The notes under the pieces are model-generated. The model searched no databases and was not told the DNA's origin. It saw nothing but the letters and a program-made list of their open reading frames with translations. From positions 1 to 64,000 of the forward strand of contig NZ_JAGGKI010000007.1 in the NCBI RefSeq assembly GCF_017873605.1: a stretch of 64,000 nt of DNA, read 5' to 3'. The position numbers and the translations under genes are program-made. This DNA is from Paenibacillus lactis. GTDB lineage: Bacteria; Bacillota; Bacilli; Paenibacillales; Paenibacillaceae. Below, piece after piece: positions 9,164 through 18,528 of this stretch (its first letter is position 1; each line of letters opens with the position of its first letter).

Positions 9164-11536
9164 ATGATCTCGATACCCGGCTTTATTCCCGGCAAGCGAA
9201 AGAGGAGCAGCCGGGGACGCGTCTTGAAAACCATGATCGTTTCGTACATGCTCATCCTGTTATTGCCTATGACCGTGGGGCTTTTTCTATATGGACGGGT
9301 GGAAAACGTGATGGAAAACAATGTGGAGCGTTCAAATTCGGCAATGCTGGAGCAGCTGCGGCTTTCAATGGACAGCAAGCTTAAAGAAGTGGATATTTTG
9401 GCCAAACAAATCATGTTTAACCCGAAGCTGGCTCATTTGCTGAATCTTGATAGGCAAGATCCAGCCGGGGCGTATCGCCAGGTAGAATTCGTCCGCGATT
9501 ACTTGAACCGCTATCAATCTTTTGTAAGCGGATTCGTGAAGGACTATTATGTTCATCTGCAAGCGGGAGACGTCATTCTAAAGCCGGGAATGCGGACGGA
9601 TGCAAGAACCTTCTACGACAAGTATTATCGGTTTGAGCATATGGAATTTGAAACTTGGAAGCGGACGTTGCTCGGCAGCTACCACAACAAGGCTTTCTTG
9701 CCCTCCAATGTGCTGCTGCAGGACCCGAATCAAGCAAATGGCAACCCGGCGGATGTCATCACTTATGCGCAGTCCCTTCCGTTCCATGAAGTTTCCAATA
9801 TCCGCGGAACGCTTGTGATCATGATCGATGGGCAGCAGCTTCAGGAGATGTTCCGGCAAATCGAGTCCGCGAACGACAGCGAGATTTATATCCTCGACAA
9901 GGAACAGGGCGTGATCGCAAGCTCCTCTGGCTCGGAGCTGTCATTACAGGTGACGGAAAAGCTGGCTGGTCCATCGGGATTGTTTAAAACTACATTAAAT
10001 GGCACGGACAGCATGATAACCTTTACGGAATCCAAGGAAGCTGGCTGGCATTATGTGTCCGTCATGCCGATGGACAGCGTTATGGAACGAGTATCGCAGC
10101 TAAAGAGAATGGCGCTCACGGTGTTAGTCGTATCGCTTGTCGCGGGGGCGGCCATTGCTTGTTGGTTTGCATACCGACAATATAGTCCCGTCAAACGGGT
10201 GGTTGATGCCATACTTCAAGGAAAGCCGGTTCAGGATAAGCCGGCCGCAAACGAATATGATTTTATTTTGCAAACGATCGAAGGCTCGCTCGTTGAGCAG
10301 CGGCATCTGAGAGAGCGATTGTTCAGGCAGACGCCTGTCATCCGTGCCGATTTTCTGTCAAGGCTCATTCGGGGATACATTGATCCGGAACATGCGGGCG
10401 ATCACGGGGGGCCGTCATTAGCGACGATGGGTATACACTTCGCGTCCGACAAGTTTGCAGTCATCATTGTTCAAGCAGTGAATATTACAAGGCTGTCACC
10501 AGAGCCATCCGAGCAAGACTGGACGCAAATTCGGTTTATCATCTCGAATATCGGCACGGATATTGCAAATTCGGGACATCAGGGATTCGCTGTCGATCTG
10601 GAACGCGATCGGGTAGCGATCCTGATCAATTTCCATCCGGTTGAAGAGGTGGAAACAGGACTCTTCCTTCATGAGATCGCAGAACGATTGCTTCGGGTCT
10701 TGGAGGACCGTTTTCATATTTCCGTGACGATCGCCGTCAGCAGCGTACACACAGGAAACGGAACCATCGGCAGCGCTTATCTGGAAGCAATGGCAGCCCT
10801 GGATTACCGGATGTTCAGCGGTAGAAATTCAATCATTCACTTCGGGCATGTACGGGACATTAAGCATCATTATTACTATCCGATCGAATTCGAGACGCAG
10901 CTTGTCAACCATGTGAGAAGCGGAGATACGGAAAACGTCGCTAAGCTGCTGGACAATATTTATACGATGAATTTTAATTCATCGGGAATGACCCCTGAGC
11001 TGGGAAGATGCTTGTTCTTCAACATTATCAGCACATTTCTGAAAATACTGAATTTGACGAACACGGATCATGAAAGCCTTCTAGGCCCGAGCTTTGATCC
11101 CGTAAAACACATATTCGGTTGTTCCACAAGCGATGAAATGCATACCGAGACCAAGCGGTTGTATGAAAAGCTGTCCCGTCTCTTTCATACGGAGCACAGC
11201 GATCACAGCATCCAGCTGCAGCAGGATTTGATGGTATTCATCGACCGGAATTTAACTGACTATAATCTAGGACTTGGCATGATTGCCGACCATTTCGGCA
11301 TGACGCCGCAATATATCTCGAGTTTCTTTAAGAAGATGAATCAATGCAATATCACCGACTATATTACCCGCGCGAGGATTGAGAAAGCGAAGACTTTGAT
11401 GGAGCAATCGGAACTGACCAATGCGCAGCTGGCCCAACTAGTCGGCTATACAAACGATGTCGTGTTCATCCGGGCATTCAAGAAATTGGAGGGGGTAACA
11501 CCCGGCAAATATCGGGTGAGTGCAAGCGGGCATTAA
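9164..11536 (+). CDS. Membrane-anchored AraC-family regulator with extracytoplasmic sensor
   Basis: This 790-residue protein has transmembrane helix 1 at about 20-45, an extracytoplasmic Cache-like sensor region to about 305, helix 2 at about 307-330, and a C-terminal AraC-type double helix-turn-helix (about 690-785). An in-frame ATG lies one base after GGAGG at 9152-9156; the next ATG at 9164 has 7-base spacing and is preferred. This one-protein architecture combines sensing and transcription control and is common beside sugar-uptake loci in Paenibacillus. It sits between the fucosidase and GH88 genes and most likely controls them. The ligand is unknown. Confidence 0.87.
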   Translation: MISIPGFIPGKRKRSSRGRVLKTMIVSYMLILLLPMTVGLFLYGRVENVMENNVERSNSAMLEQLRLSMDSKLKEVDILAKQIMFNPKLAHLLNLDRQDPAGAYRQVEFVRDYLNRYQSFVSGFVKDYYVHLQAGDVILKPGMRTDARTFYDKYYRFEHMEFETWKRTLLGSYHNKAFLPSNVLLQDPNQANGNPADVITYAQSLPFHEVSNIRGTLVIMIDGQQLQEMFRQIESANDSEIYILDKEQGVIASSSGSELSLQVTEKLAGPSGLFKTTLNGTDSMITFTESKEAGWHYVSVMPMDSVMERVSQLKRMALTVLVVSLVAGAAIACWFAYRQYSPVKRVVDAILQGKPVQDKPAANEYDFILQTIEGSLVEQRHLRERLFRQTPVIRADFLSRLIRGYIDPEHAGDHGGPSLATMGIHFASDKFAVIIVQAVNITRLSPEPSEQDWTQIRFIISNIGTDIANSGHQGFAVDLERDRVAILINFHPVEEVETGLFLHEIAERLLRVLEDRFHISVTIAVSSVHTGNGTIGSAYLEAMAALDYRMFSGRNSIIHFGHVRDIKHHYYYPIEFETQLVNHVRSGDTENVAKLLDNIYTMNFNSSGMTPELGRCLFFNIISTFLKILNLTNTDHESLLGPSFDPVKHIFGCSTSDEMHTETKRLYEKLSRLFHTEHSDHSIQLQQDLMVFIDRNLTDYNLGLGMIADHFGMTPQYISSFFKKMNQCNITDYITRARIEKAKTLMEQSELTNAQLAQLVGYTNDVVFIRAFKKLEGVTPGKYRVSASGH

Positions 11537-11568
11537 ACTTGAACGTGAAGAGGAGTGGCCAATTAGAC

Positions 11569-12744
11569 ATGGAAGCGATCCAGGAACCATTAAAATACGG
11601 CGTGACCACGACTTGGACGCGTCAAAGGACCGAAGCCGCCATTGAATTCGTGCTGCATAAGATCGATGAAAATTTGGACACATTTTCGGACCGTTTTCCG
11701 TCCCCTGCAAGCCGTAATCATATCTACGAGCCAATCGGCAACACGGAATGGACCTCGTCCTTCTGGACCGGGATGCTGTGGTTGGCATATGAAGTTACAG
11801 GTGATGCGAAGTACCGCTCGACCGCGGAGCATCAACTCCACAGCTACAAGGAGCGTGTGGAGCAGCGCATCGCAACGGAGACGCATGATCTGGGTTTTTT
11901 GTATTCCTTGTCCTGCGTGGCTGCATACAAATTGACCGGGAACGAAGATGCAAGACAGGTTGCCTTGGCCGCCGCAGACCTATTGATGGAGCGGTTTTTC
12001 GAGAAAGCCGGCATCATTCAGGCTTGGGGGAAGCTGGACCAACCGTCTCAGCGCGGCAGGATGATCATCGACTGTTGCATGAATTTGCCTTTGCTCTATT
12101 GGGCGACTGAAGAAACCGGTAAACCGAAATATCGACGTGCTGCCATAAGCCATGCCCGGCAATCCGCTGCATATTTGATTCGTGAGGATTCCTCAACGTA
12201 CCATACGTATTATATGGATGTCGAGAGCGGAGAGCCAAGATTTGGGCAAACGTCCCAAGGGTACGCGGATCATTCATGCTGGTCGCGCGGTCAGGCCTGG
12301 GCCATTTATGGTTTGCCGCTCAGTTATGCATATACAAGGGAAGAAGCGCTGCTGCATCATGCTGAGCGGGTCACGAAATACTTTTTGAATCGGCTGCCTG
12401 AGGATTATGTGTGTTATTGGGATTTGATATTCACCGAAGGCCTGGAAGAAGAGAGGGACAGCTCGGCGGCCACCATTTCGGTATGCGGAATGCTGGAACT
12501 GGCTAAGCACTTGCCGCTCTCGCATCCGGAGCGCCGAACGTACGAGAACGCAGCACTTCGTATCCTGGAGTCTTTATCCGATCGATATACGACGGCTTCG
12601 CTCCCTGAATCCAACGGCATTCTCCAGCATGCGGTGTATGGAAAGCCGCTCGGGAACGGAATCGACGAATGCTGCATATGGGGAGATTATTTCTATTTTG
12701 AAGCGCTGGTGAGGGTTTTAAAAGATTGGGATATGTACTGGTAA
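11569..12744 (+). CDS. GH88 unsaturated glucuronyl hydrolase
   Basis: A 391-residue enzyme closely resembling Bacillus UGL along its length. It hydrolyses the unsaturated uronic acid left at the non-reducing end of oligosaccharides by polysaccharide lyases. The conserved aspartates known in UGL are present: Asp107 in THDLGFLYSLS and Asp168 in MIIDCCMNLPLL. The SYHTYYMD and CWSRGQAWAIYG motifs are also kept. It has no signal peptide. The open frame extends up to TTG 11539 and GTG 11545. AAGAGGAG at 11548-11555 sits rather far (about 13 bases) from the ATG at 11569, so the start is moderately certain. It lies 32 bases after the AraC gene. Confidence 0.9.
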   Translation: MEAIQEPLKYGVTTTWTRQRTEAAIEFVLHKIDENLDTFSDRFPSPASRNHIYEPIGNTEWTSSFWTGMLWLAYEVTGDAKYRSTAEHQLHSYKERVEQRIATETHDLGFLYSLSCVAAYKLTGNEDARQVALAAADLLMERFFEKAGIIQAWGKLDQPSQRGRMIIDCCMNLPLLYWATEETGKPKYRRAAISHARQSAAYLIREDSSTYHTYYMDVESGEPRFGQTSQGYADHSCWSRGQAWAIYGLPLSYAYTREEALLHHAERVTKYFLNRLPEDYVCYWDLIFTEGLEEERDSSAATISVCGMLELAKHLPLSHPERRTYENAALRILESLSDRYTTASLPESNGILQHAVYGKPLGNGIDECCIWGDYFYFEALVRVLKDWDMYW

Positions 12745-12785
12745 AGGAAAGAACGAGATGCCGAGAAGTACGAACAAATTGCTAA

Positions 12786-12813
12786 TGACCGCCATTTGGC
12801 GGCCGTCTTTTTT
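12786..12813 (+). terminator. Terminator after the GH88 gene
   Basis: A GACCGCC / GGCGG-containing hairpin with an ATTT loop and one internal mismatch is followed by a run of seven T residues. Confidence 0.75.
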
Positions 12814-13026
12814 GTTGCAGGCACAATCAAATCCAATCATCAATTACTTCATGTTGACTTCGCTTGGCTCACGCTGCATTTTCTCTGAATAACTTAAGTC
12901 GATTCTTATAACAATAAACCTTGGACTCCATATTTGAACTGCAGATAAGGAGCCATTCCCAAGCCATAATCCGGCTATCAAGTTGATGCATTGGAAATAA
13001 GGCTAAAATATGAGGAGGTTATATGC

Positions 13027-13665
13027 ATGCAATTCCAACAGCCGCAAAATCACCAAAATATTGAAACCGGTATGGTTCCTCCGCAATTGAACCATGGCGG
13101 GCACGAAATGTTCGACGTCCACGAAGTGTTGGCAGGGGCCATCAATACGATTGATACTTATACGATGCTGAGCGGGCACGTACAAGATCCGGAGCTTCGG
13201 GATATTATGCAGCGCCAGAAGCAATTTATGGCTGATGAATATAACATCACCTTGGAGTGCTTTAAATCAGGGCAAGACCCATCCAAACCGACCCAAAGCT
13301 ATAAAATGAAGCAGGGGAATGACTTTACTTACGGGATGAAGCCATCCCAGCCGAAGAAACCAATGCAGTCGACAGCAGAAATAAACGATGAGTTCATTTC
13401 CCAATGCATGCTGAATGCGGTTAAAGCCGGTGCTACCGTAAAAACAAATGCCGCCCTGGAATCCACCAATCCAGTCGTGCGCCGGGTGCTTGCAGATTCG
13501 CTGCCAAACTGTATTGAAATGGCTTATGAAATCTCCCTGTATCAGAACAAGCATGGCTACTATCAGGTACCGCAGCTTCCGCGGCAGGATATGACGCAAA
13601 TGCAAAATAGCTACGCTCCTGCTATGGTTCAGCCGCAAACACCTGGCAATATAATGCCTCACTAA
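13027..13665 (+). CDS. CotF-like spore coat protein
   Basis: A 212-residue protein with the coat F domain layout: helical ferritin-like segments around DVHEVLAGAINTIDTYTMLSGHVQDPELRDIMQRQ and, after a Lys/Pro-rich linker (about 97-112), a second helical half (NDEFISQCMLNAVKAGATVKTNAALE). The Met/Gln/Pro-rich ends are typical. The open frame extends to 12991, but GAGGAGG at 13012-13018 fits the ATG at 13027. It is monocistronic, with a terminator right behind. Its presence supports an endospore former. The role in the coat is inferred from the family. Confidence 0.85.
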   Translation: MQFQQPQNHQNIETGMVPPQLNHGGHEMFDVHEVLAGAINTIDTYTMLSGHVQDPELRDIMQRQKQFMADEYNITLECFKSGQDPSKPTQSYKMKQGNDFTYGMKPSQPKKPMQSTAEINDEFISQCMLNAVKAGATVKTNAALESTNPVVRRVLADSLPNCIEMAYEISLYQNKHGYYQVPQLPRQDMTQMQNSYAPAMVQPQTPGNIMPH

Positions 13666-13671
13666 TGATCC

Positions 13672-13706
13672 AAGCGCCTTATCTCGAATGGGATAGGGCG
13701 CTTTTT
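13672..13706 (+). terminator. Terminator after the coat protein gene
   Basis: Arms AAGCGCCTTATC and GGATAGGGCGCTT form a stem with a short loop and a T5 tail. Confidence 0.88.
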
Positions 13707-13890
13707 ACATGACAACTTTTACCATTTCCAACTCAATTAAATTCCTTTCACAGCAATCGCGGGAAGTTACTGGGAGCCATCGAAAATGCTTGCCAGATCG
13801 CAAATCTTTCATTAACATGAAATGAATCTGTCTATACCTTCGAAAGGAGTATGCCATGATTGTCCTTTAAGGAAACAGGAGGATGGCTTA

Positions 13891-15858
13891 ATGAGTAAAG
13901 GCTCGAAATCTGTGATGTTGTTGACAACGGTGGTTCTTCTGGTTGTTCTTCTCGTAGGCTGCGGCGGCACCAACAAATTGACGGTCGATCAGGTTAACAT
14001 CGTGGCCGATCTGCTGCCGGACGGTGACTTGTACGTGGAGGAGCTTTTTACCTATACTGTCAGCGGTGAGTACGATTCGATATCGCGATTTATGGACAAT
14101 TTCGGGGATGCGAATATCGAGTTCTTCGAGGCATATGTTCCACCCGTCGATCGAGAACTAGGCAATTTCGGCTATCAAAGTTTAGAGCGGTATCCGGTCA
14201 CCTTAAGATGGAAAAGGGGTTCCTACTTCATCGATGTACAGGCAAAGGATGAAACCAGGCAGGTATACTATCGCTACAGGCTTGATAAGGAGGCAGTGAA
14301 ATATGACGATCGCGGAGAGCTGGATTGGTCATTGCTTAAGGATAACGACAAGGAGCATCAGAACGTATCGGTTACGCTGCGTATAAGGCAGCCTGTGCAA
14401 GAACCGGTTATCGTTTACGCTTACGACCGCTCCGGTGGGGCTGTTACGGAGACTTCCGAACGAGTATCCCGATACGAAAACAAGCTTCTGCCGAAGGGGG
14501 ATCATGTGCGGATGAAGGTGTTTGTTCCAGCAGAGGCGCTTCCCGAGTTGGAAACGACGTCGTCTTCTTCCCTACTATCGGAACGGCTGGAGCAAGAGTC
14601 GGCGCTTCAACGCCGATTCGTGGAGCGGGATCGTCTGCTTGAAGCCGGTGTTTATGTAAGCCGCTGGATGACTTATGCCGCAATAGCAGGTGTCGTGTTT
14701 TATGCACTATCCATTCGCAGGCTCGCAGCATGGTGGGACGGACGGCGAATAACCATGGAAGAGATTGAACATATGGATCCGAGCAGTCTGGTCTACCTCT
14801 TCAGGAAAGGTAAGCTTCGGCGCGAAAATGTGCTCGCCAGTGTGTTTGCTCTGCGACGCAAGGGCATGCTCGATATTTCCATGGAGCATTTGGGAACGCG
14901 GTTTCAGCAAGATGACAGCGCCCCGAAGGAGGGCCCGCAGTTCAGATTCGCGGGGAATCGTTCCGGCTTGACGAAATCGGAGCGGTATCTTCTGAGCTGG
15001 CTGTTCCGTGGGACGGAATTTCTGAAACTGGACAGCATATCCGGGCCCACGAAATCAGAACGTCATCAGAAAAGCTCGATGCACATCTACAAGAATCGCT
15101 TGAAAGGCCTGGAGACAGGGTTCAATCGTTGGCGGGAGATCGTGGAACAAGAGAATCGCCAAACGATAAAGTACGGAGTATATAGGCCGAGAAAAATAAT
15201 CTTCGCCGTGCTTGCTCTCGTGCATGTTACATTGCTGACCTACCTGTATATCGCAGACGTTATATCATGGGGATGGATCGGCGTAATGATTCTTATTTTG
15301 GGAGGCGGAGCCGTCCTGGCTTCCATTCGTTGGCGTCAGAAAAAATATATCATAGCCTTCTTGATCGTCTGCTTCTTCATGGGTGCTCAAATCATGTACG
15401 ACCCGGTCGTTGATACATACTTGGACTTTGTTCTTCTATCGATTCTATTGGTCGGACTTATGCCCGGAGTCGTATTAGATCGCAGATCGGAAGCCTGCCG
15501 GAGCACGGTGAAACGATATCGCAGAATGCTGGCTAGAGGCGGCAGAAGCGAAGATCGCGAGCCTATTCATCTCGAACGGATGATGGAAGCGGCGCTTCTG
15601 CTCGGCGTAGGACGGAGGTTTTTGACACGTATTCGAAAGAAGCAACCGGATTATGTCCGACCTCACGCTTCTCCGCTATTTGATCCCGCTTCGCATGTTG
15701 CGCTTGATTTTGCCTTTCAACGGTCATGGAAAGGGTTGGCTGGCAACTCGTCTTCATGGAGCTGCAGCGGCGGAGACGGTGGGGATGGGGACAGCGGTGG
15801 CGGATTTTTCGGAGACAGCAGCGACAGCGGCAGCGATGGAGGAGATGGCGGCGATTAA
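13891..15858 (+). CDS. DUF2207-family membrane protein with lipoprotein-like signal
   Basis: A 655-residue protein whose layout matches DUF2207 proteins: an N-terminal signal with a lipobox-like LLVGCGG, an extracytoplasmic beta-rich domain (about 30-230), a transmembrane helix at about 255-278, a cytoplasmic part, and four more hydrophobic segments at about 435-545. The tail is a Gly/Ser/Asp-rich low-complexity run. ACAGGAGG at 13875-13882 supports ATG 13891 rather than an upstream in-frame ATG at 13822. The function of the family is not known. Homologues usually end in Gly-rich tails, although this one is notably acidic. Confidence 0.78.
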   Translation: MSKGSKSVMLLTTVVLLVVLLVGCGGTNKLTVDQVNIVADLLPDGDLYVEELFTYTVSGEYDSISRFMDNFGDANIEFFEAYVPPVDRELGNFGYQSLERYPVTLRWKRGSYFIDVQAKDETRQVYYRYRLDKEAVKYDDRGELDWSLLKDNDKEHQNVSVTLRIRQPVQEPVIVYAYDRSGGAVTETSERVSRYENKLLPKGDHVRMKVFVPAEALPELETTSSSSLLSERLEQESALQRRFVERDRLLEAGVYVSRWMTYAAIAGVVFYALSIRRLAAWWDGRRITMEEIEHMDPSSLVYLFRKGKLRRENVLASVFALRRKGMLDISMEHLGTRFQQDDSAPKEGPQFRFAGNRSGLTKSERYLLSWLFRGTEFLKLDSISGPTKSERHQKSSMHIYKNRLKGLETGFNRWREIVEQENRQTIKYGVYRPRKIIFAVLALVHVTLLTYLYIADVISWGWIGVMILILGGGAVLASIRWRQKKYIIAFLIVCFFMGAQIMYDPVVDTYLDFVLLSILLVGLMPGVVLDRRSEACRSTVKRYRRMLARGGRSEDREPIHLERMMEAALLLGVGRRFLTRIRKKQPDYVRPHASPLFDPASHVALDFAFQRSWKGLAGNSSSWSCSGGDGGDGDSGGGFFGDSSDSGSDGGDGGD

Positions 15859-15940
15859 ACTGCAGGCTGAAGCGAGAACTTTTTAGCGTATTTTCCTTTT
15901 ATTCGTAAGCAGCAATATTCATCAATCTTGGCAATTTAGG

Positions 15941-15983
15941 AGCCCCTCGTTTGATCTAACATTGGTCAGAGGGGCTTTTTTTA
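15941..15983 (+). terminator. Terminator after the DUF2207 gene
   Basis: AGCCCCTC and GAGGGGCT arms surround a 20-base loop and are followed by T7. Confidence 0.85.
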
Positions 15984-16048
15984 TTGTCTTCTTCGTATCT
16001 AAATTTCGATTAGAGGACAATCTCGCGCGTTTTCGGTCGTGGAAAGGC

Positions 16049-16076
16049 TTGACATCTAGTCATGTGGAATGATAAT
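16049..16076 (+). promoter_or_regulatory. Promoter of the MarR-family gene
   Basis: A consensus TTGACA (16049-16054) and a GATAAT (16071-16076) are separated by 16 bases, 31 bases ahead of the start codon. Confidence 0.65.
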
Positions 16077-16107
16077 TTGTATGCACAACTAAAAAGGAGT
16101 GTATAAG

Positions 16108-16545
16108 ATGGAACACTTTCATGACCACTTACTCAAGGGATGTCTATACTTCACGGCCAATCAGTTGGCCCGCTCCATGACCAAACTAGCCGAGGATGAA
16201 TTTCGCATAACTGGCTTGTCTCCGACCTACGCGTTCCTGATGATTGCCGTGAATGAGAAGCAAGGCATTTCTCAGAAGGAGCTTGGAGAGGTTTTGCATA
16301 TAACACCTTCAACGGTGACCCGTTTTATCGAGAAGCTGCAGGCTAAAGGCCTGGTGTACGCTGAACAAAAGGGCAGAATGTCCTTGATTTACTCCACGGA
16401 GAAGGGGAAAGAGCTGCAGCCGGATATCGAGAAAGCTTGGCTTAACCTCTATGATCGGTACTCCAATATCATCGGAGAACAAACCGGAATCGAATTAACA
16501 GAACAGCTATTCCAGATAAGCAATCAATTGGAGGGTAAAAAGTAG
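16108..16545 (+). CDS. MarR-family transcriptional regulator
   Basis: A 145-residue winged-helix regulator. The DNA-binding core is visible as GISQKELGEVLHITPSTVTRFIEKLQAKGLV followed by the wing EQKGRMSLIYSTEKG. Helices at both ends would form the dimer. AAAGGAG at 16093-16099 selects the ATG at 16108 over a GTG at 16099. It is transcribed alone, convergent with the BceS-type kinase gene. No obvious target gene is adjacent, so autoregulation or remote targets are likely. Confidence 0.87.
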   Translation: MEHFHDHLLKGCLYFTANQLARSMTKLAEDEFRITGLSPTYAFLMIAVNEKQGISQKELGEVLHITPSTVTRFIEKLQAKGLVYAEQKGRMSLIYSTEKGKELQPDIEKAWLNLYDRYSNIIGEQTGIELTEQLFQISNQLEGKK

Positions 16546-16547
16546 AG

Positions 16548-16590
16548 TTAAAAAAAACGCCGCCTGTCTCTTTCAGGAGGCCTTGGCGGC
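16548..16590 (-). terminator. Terminator of the bceRS-type operon (minus strand)
   Basis: Read on the minus strand, a GCCGCC/GGCGGC outer stem with an inner CCTG/CAGG stem is followed by a run of T residues (16550-16557 on the opposite strand). It lies right behind the MarR stop codon and may serve both convergent genes. Confidence 0.75.
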
Positions 16591-16635
16591 TTTAAAGGTT
16601 TATGACGATGCCTTCATTATTGGAAGCAAGTAACA

Positions 16636-17664
16636 TTACATCATTTCATGAATGCTTCGCGATTTAGGGAAGATGATGGCAAGCTCTGTATATTGGCCTG
16701 GTTCGGATCGCGCAGACAACCGGTGTCCCAGTTTGATGGCCATCTGGCTGGCCAGGTACAATCCCAATCCCGTTGATTTTGCGTCATTTCTACCGGTTGA
16801 TCCGGTGAAACCTTTATCAAAAATTCTTCCGAGATCTTCCGGAAGGATGCCGATGCCGGTATCCCGGATCAAAAGCCGCTTCTCGCTCGGATTATCCTCG
16901 ATGGAACAGGTAACGGCACCTCCTTGGTTTGTATATTTCAAGGCGTTGGTGATGATTTGGTCGAGGATGAATCCAAGCCACTTGGCGTCACTGTGAACCG
17001 TGTGTTCTTCTTCCCACATGGTGAACCGGAGCCGTTTGGCAACGAACAGCTTGGCGTACTTGCGGACACAGGCTCGCATGATCTGGTTCAGTGAAACCTC
17101 GGCAATCAAATAATCCCTCGAAAATGAATCGATCCGAGAATAATAGAGCGCTTGTTCAACATAGTGATCGATTTTGTTCACTTCATCCTCCAGCTTATTC
17201 ACGAGCTCCTCAGCCGATTTGCCGGCACTGTTTCTCATCAGCAGATGGGCAGCCGTGATGGGAAGCTTTACCTCGTGAATCCAAGACATGATAAAGTCAT
17301 GATAGTCCTTCCGTTCCCCATGGTACTTTCGAATAGTGTCCAGCTTCGCTTGATGGAGCTTTCTTGCCAACGCTGTGTAGAGCTGTTGCTCATGACTGAT
17401 CGGCTTTGGTACAGCAGCGACAATATCGTCATCATCGTTTCCGGTCAATTCATCCAGTGCTTGATAATGTGCATAGCGCCGAGCATATCCAACGATCAGA
17501 TAGGTGGCGGTTAAGATTAAGCACCCGAGCAGCGTGTAAAAAATATCTCCGGCATCATATTTTCCGGATGCACTAACAAACATCATTAAGGTTGCAAACA
17601 GCATCTGCGCGACGGCCAATAATATCACATAACGTTTATCTTCTAAATATCGCAGAAAACTCAT
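16636..17664 (-). CDS. BceS-type intramembrane-sensing histidine kinase
   Basis: A 342-residue kinase with two N-terminal transmembrane helices (about 12-31 and 41-60) joined by only about ten residues. This is the hallmark of kinases that do not sense the ligand directly but read the BceAB-type transporter. The phosphoacceptor is His130 in SWIHEVKLPITAAH. The ATPase domain follows, with an N box (QIITNALKYT) and G boxes (RDTGIGILPEDLG, STGLGLYLA). Its start overlaps the regulator gene by four bases. It faces away from the BceAB-type genes across a shared regulatory region. Confidence 0.92.
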   Translation of the reverse strand: MSFLRYLEDKRYVILLAVAQMLFATLMMFVSASGKYDAGDIFYTLLGCLILTATYLIVGYARRYAHYQALDELTGNDDDDIVAAVPKPISHEQQLYTALARKLHQAKLDTIRKYHGERKDYHDFIMSWIHEVKLPITAAHLLMRNSAGKSAEELVNKLEDEVNKIDHYVEQALYYSRIDSFSRDYLIAEVSLNQIMRACVRKYAKLFVAKRLRFTMWEEEHTVHSDAKWLGFILDQIITNALKYTNQGGAVTCSIEDNPSEKRLLIRDTGIGILPEDLGRIFDKGFTGSTGRNDAKSTGLGLYLASQMAIKLGHRLSARSEPGQYTELAIIFPKSRSIHEMM

Positions 17665-18332
17665 TTGATCATATACCCTTCACCCTTGATCGTTGTGATA
17701 AACCGGCTTATTCCCAGATCATCCAATTTTTTTCGGATTCGCGTCATATTAACCGTCAAGGTGTTGTCATCCACAAAGCTTTCATCCTCCCACAAACGGC
17801 GCATGATGGTTTCTCTGCTGACGATGCTACCTTTACTCTGCATCAACAGATTCAGGATTCGGAACTCGTTCTTCGTCAGCTCCACTGATTGCTCTCCGGA
17901 TAACAGCCTCCCATCATGAAGGTTCAGGATCACGCCTTCATGTTCGATTACATTCGGGAAAGGATCGATATACGAGTAGGTTCTGCGCAGCAGCGCTTTG
18001 ATTTTGGAGATCAGTACTTCATCATAGAACGGCTTCTGTATATAGTCGTCTCCGCCCATATTGATCGCCATCACCATATCCATTGGCGTATTGCGGGAGG
18101 AAAGGAAGATAATCGGCACATTGGAGACTTCCCTAATCCGGCTGCACCAATAGAAACCGTCATACACAGGCAGGTTGATGTCTAAGAGCATCAGATGAGG
18201 CTGTTCTGCCACATAACGTTCCTGGACCCGATCCAAATCGTTACAAAGCACAGACTCGAATCCCCATTTCTGCAAGGTTTCCCCGAGCATTTCACTGATC
18301 GTTGCATCGTCTTCCACGATCATGATCTTCAC
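17661..18332 (-). CDS. BceR-type OmpR-family response regulator
   Basis: A 223-residue regulator with a receiver domain (phosphoacceptor Asp51 in LLDINLP; conserved Lys in IQKPF) and a C-terminal winged helix containing RRLWEDESFVDDNTLTVNMTRIRKKL. The longest open frame starts at 18362, but GGAGG just upstream of the GTG at 18332 gives a product beginning KIMIVEDD, which fits the family. It is the predicted partner of the downstream kinase. Its expected target is the divergent transporter promoter, where a TTACA-N4-TGTAA box is found. Confidence 0.92.
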   Translation of the reverse strand: MKIMIVEDDATISEMLGETLQKWGFESVLCNDLDRVQERYVAEQPHLMLLDINLPVYDGFYWCSRIREVSNVPIIFLSSRNTPMDMVMAINMGGDDYIQKPFYDEVLISKIKALLRRTYSYIDPFPNVIEHEGVILNLHDGRLLSGEQSVELTKNEFRILNLLMQSKGSIVSRETIMRRLWEDESFVDDNTLTVNMTRIRKKLDDLGISRFITTIKGEGYMIK

Positions 18333-18421
18333 ATATAATCCCTCCGATCCGGCGCGGTTCATGTCATTTCATCTCATTATACCTTTGATAGGGAAAGCAA
18401 ACATCATCGCTTTGGACAAGG

Positions 18422-18435
18422 TTACAAAAATGTAA
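18422..18435. promoter_or_regulatory. Putative BceR-type operator (TTACA-N4-TGTAA)
   Basis: A perfect inverted repeat TTACA-AAAA-TGTAA matches the described BceR-family binding consensus. It is placed about 60 bases upstream of a TATGAT -10 (18490-18495) that has no good -35, as expected for an activator-dependent transporter promoter. Confidence 0.75.
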
Positions 18436-18489
18436 GCCTGCTCAAGAATTTCGTAAGTCAGGAGTAAGGCTGCTCGTTAAAAACGGTGT

Positions 18490-18495
18490 TATGAT
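18490..18495 (+). promoter_or_regulatory. Putative -10 element of the bceAB-type operon
   Basis: TATGAT lies 34 bases ahead of the ATPase start codon. No recognisable -35 is present, which fits activation from the upstream inverted repeat. Confidence 0.5.
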
Positions 18496-18528
18496 ACCAG
18501 GGAATGACTACCTGGAGGTGGAGAACAG

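Noticed and set aside
15760..15855. Repeat-like GGN-rich DNA as a possible CRISPR or minisatellite
   Set aside because: It is low-complexity coding sequence for the Gly-rich tail; no direct repeats with spacers are present.
15726..15908. Arg/Trp-rich frame over the DUF2207 tail
   Set aside because: It is the shifted reading of the Gly/Ser/Asp-rich tail, not a separate gene.
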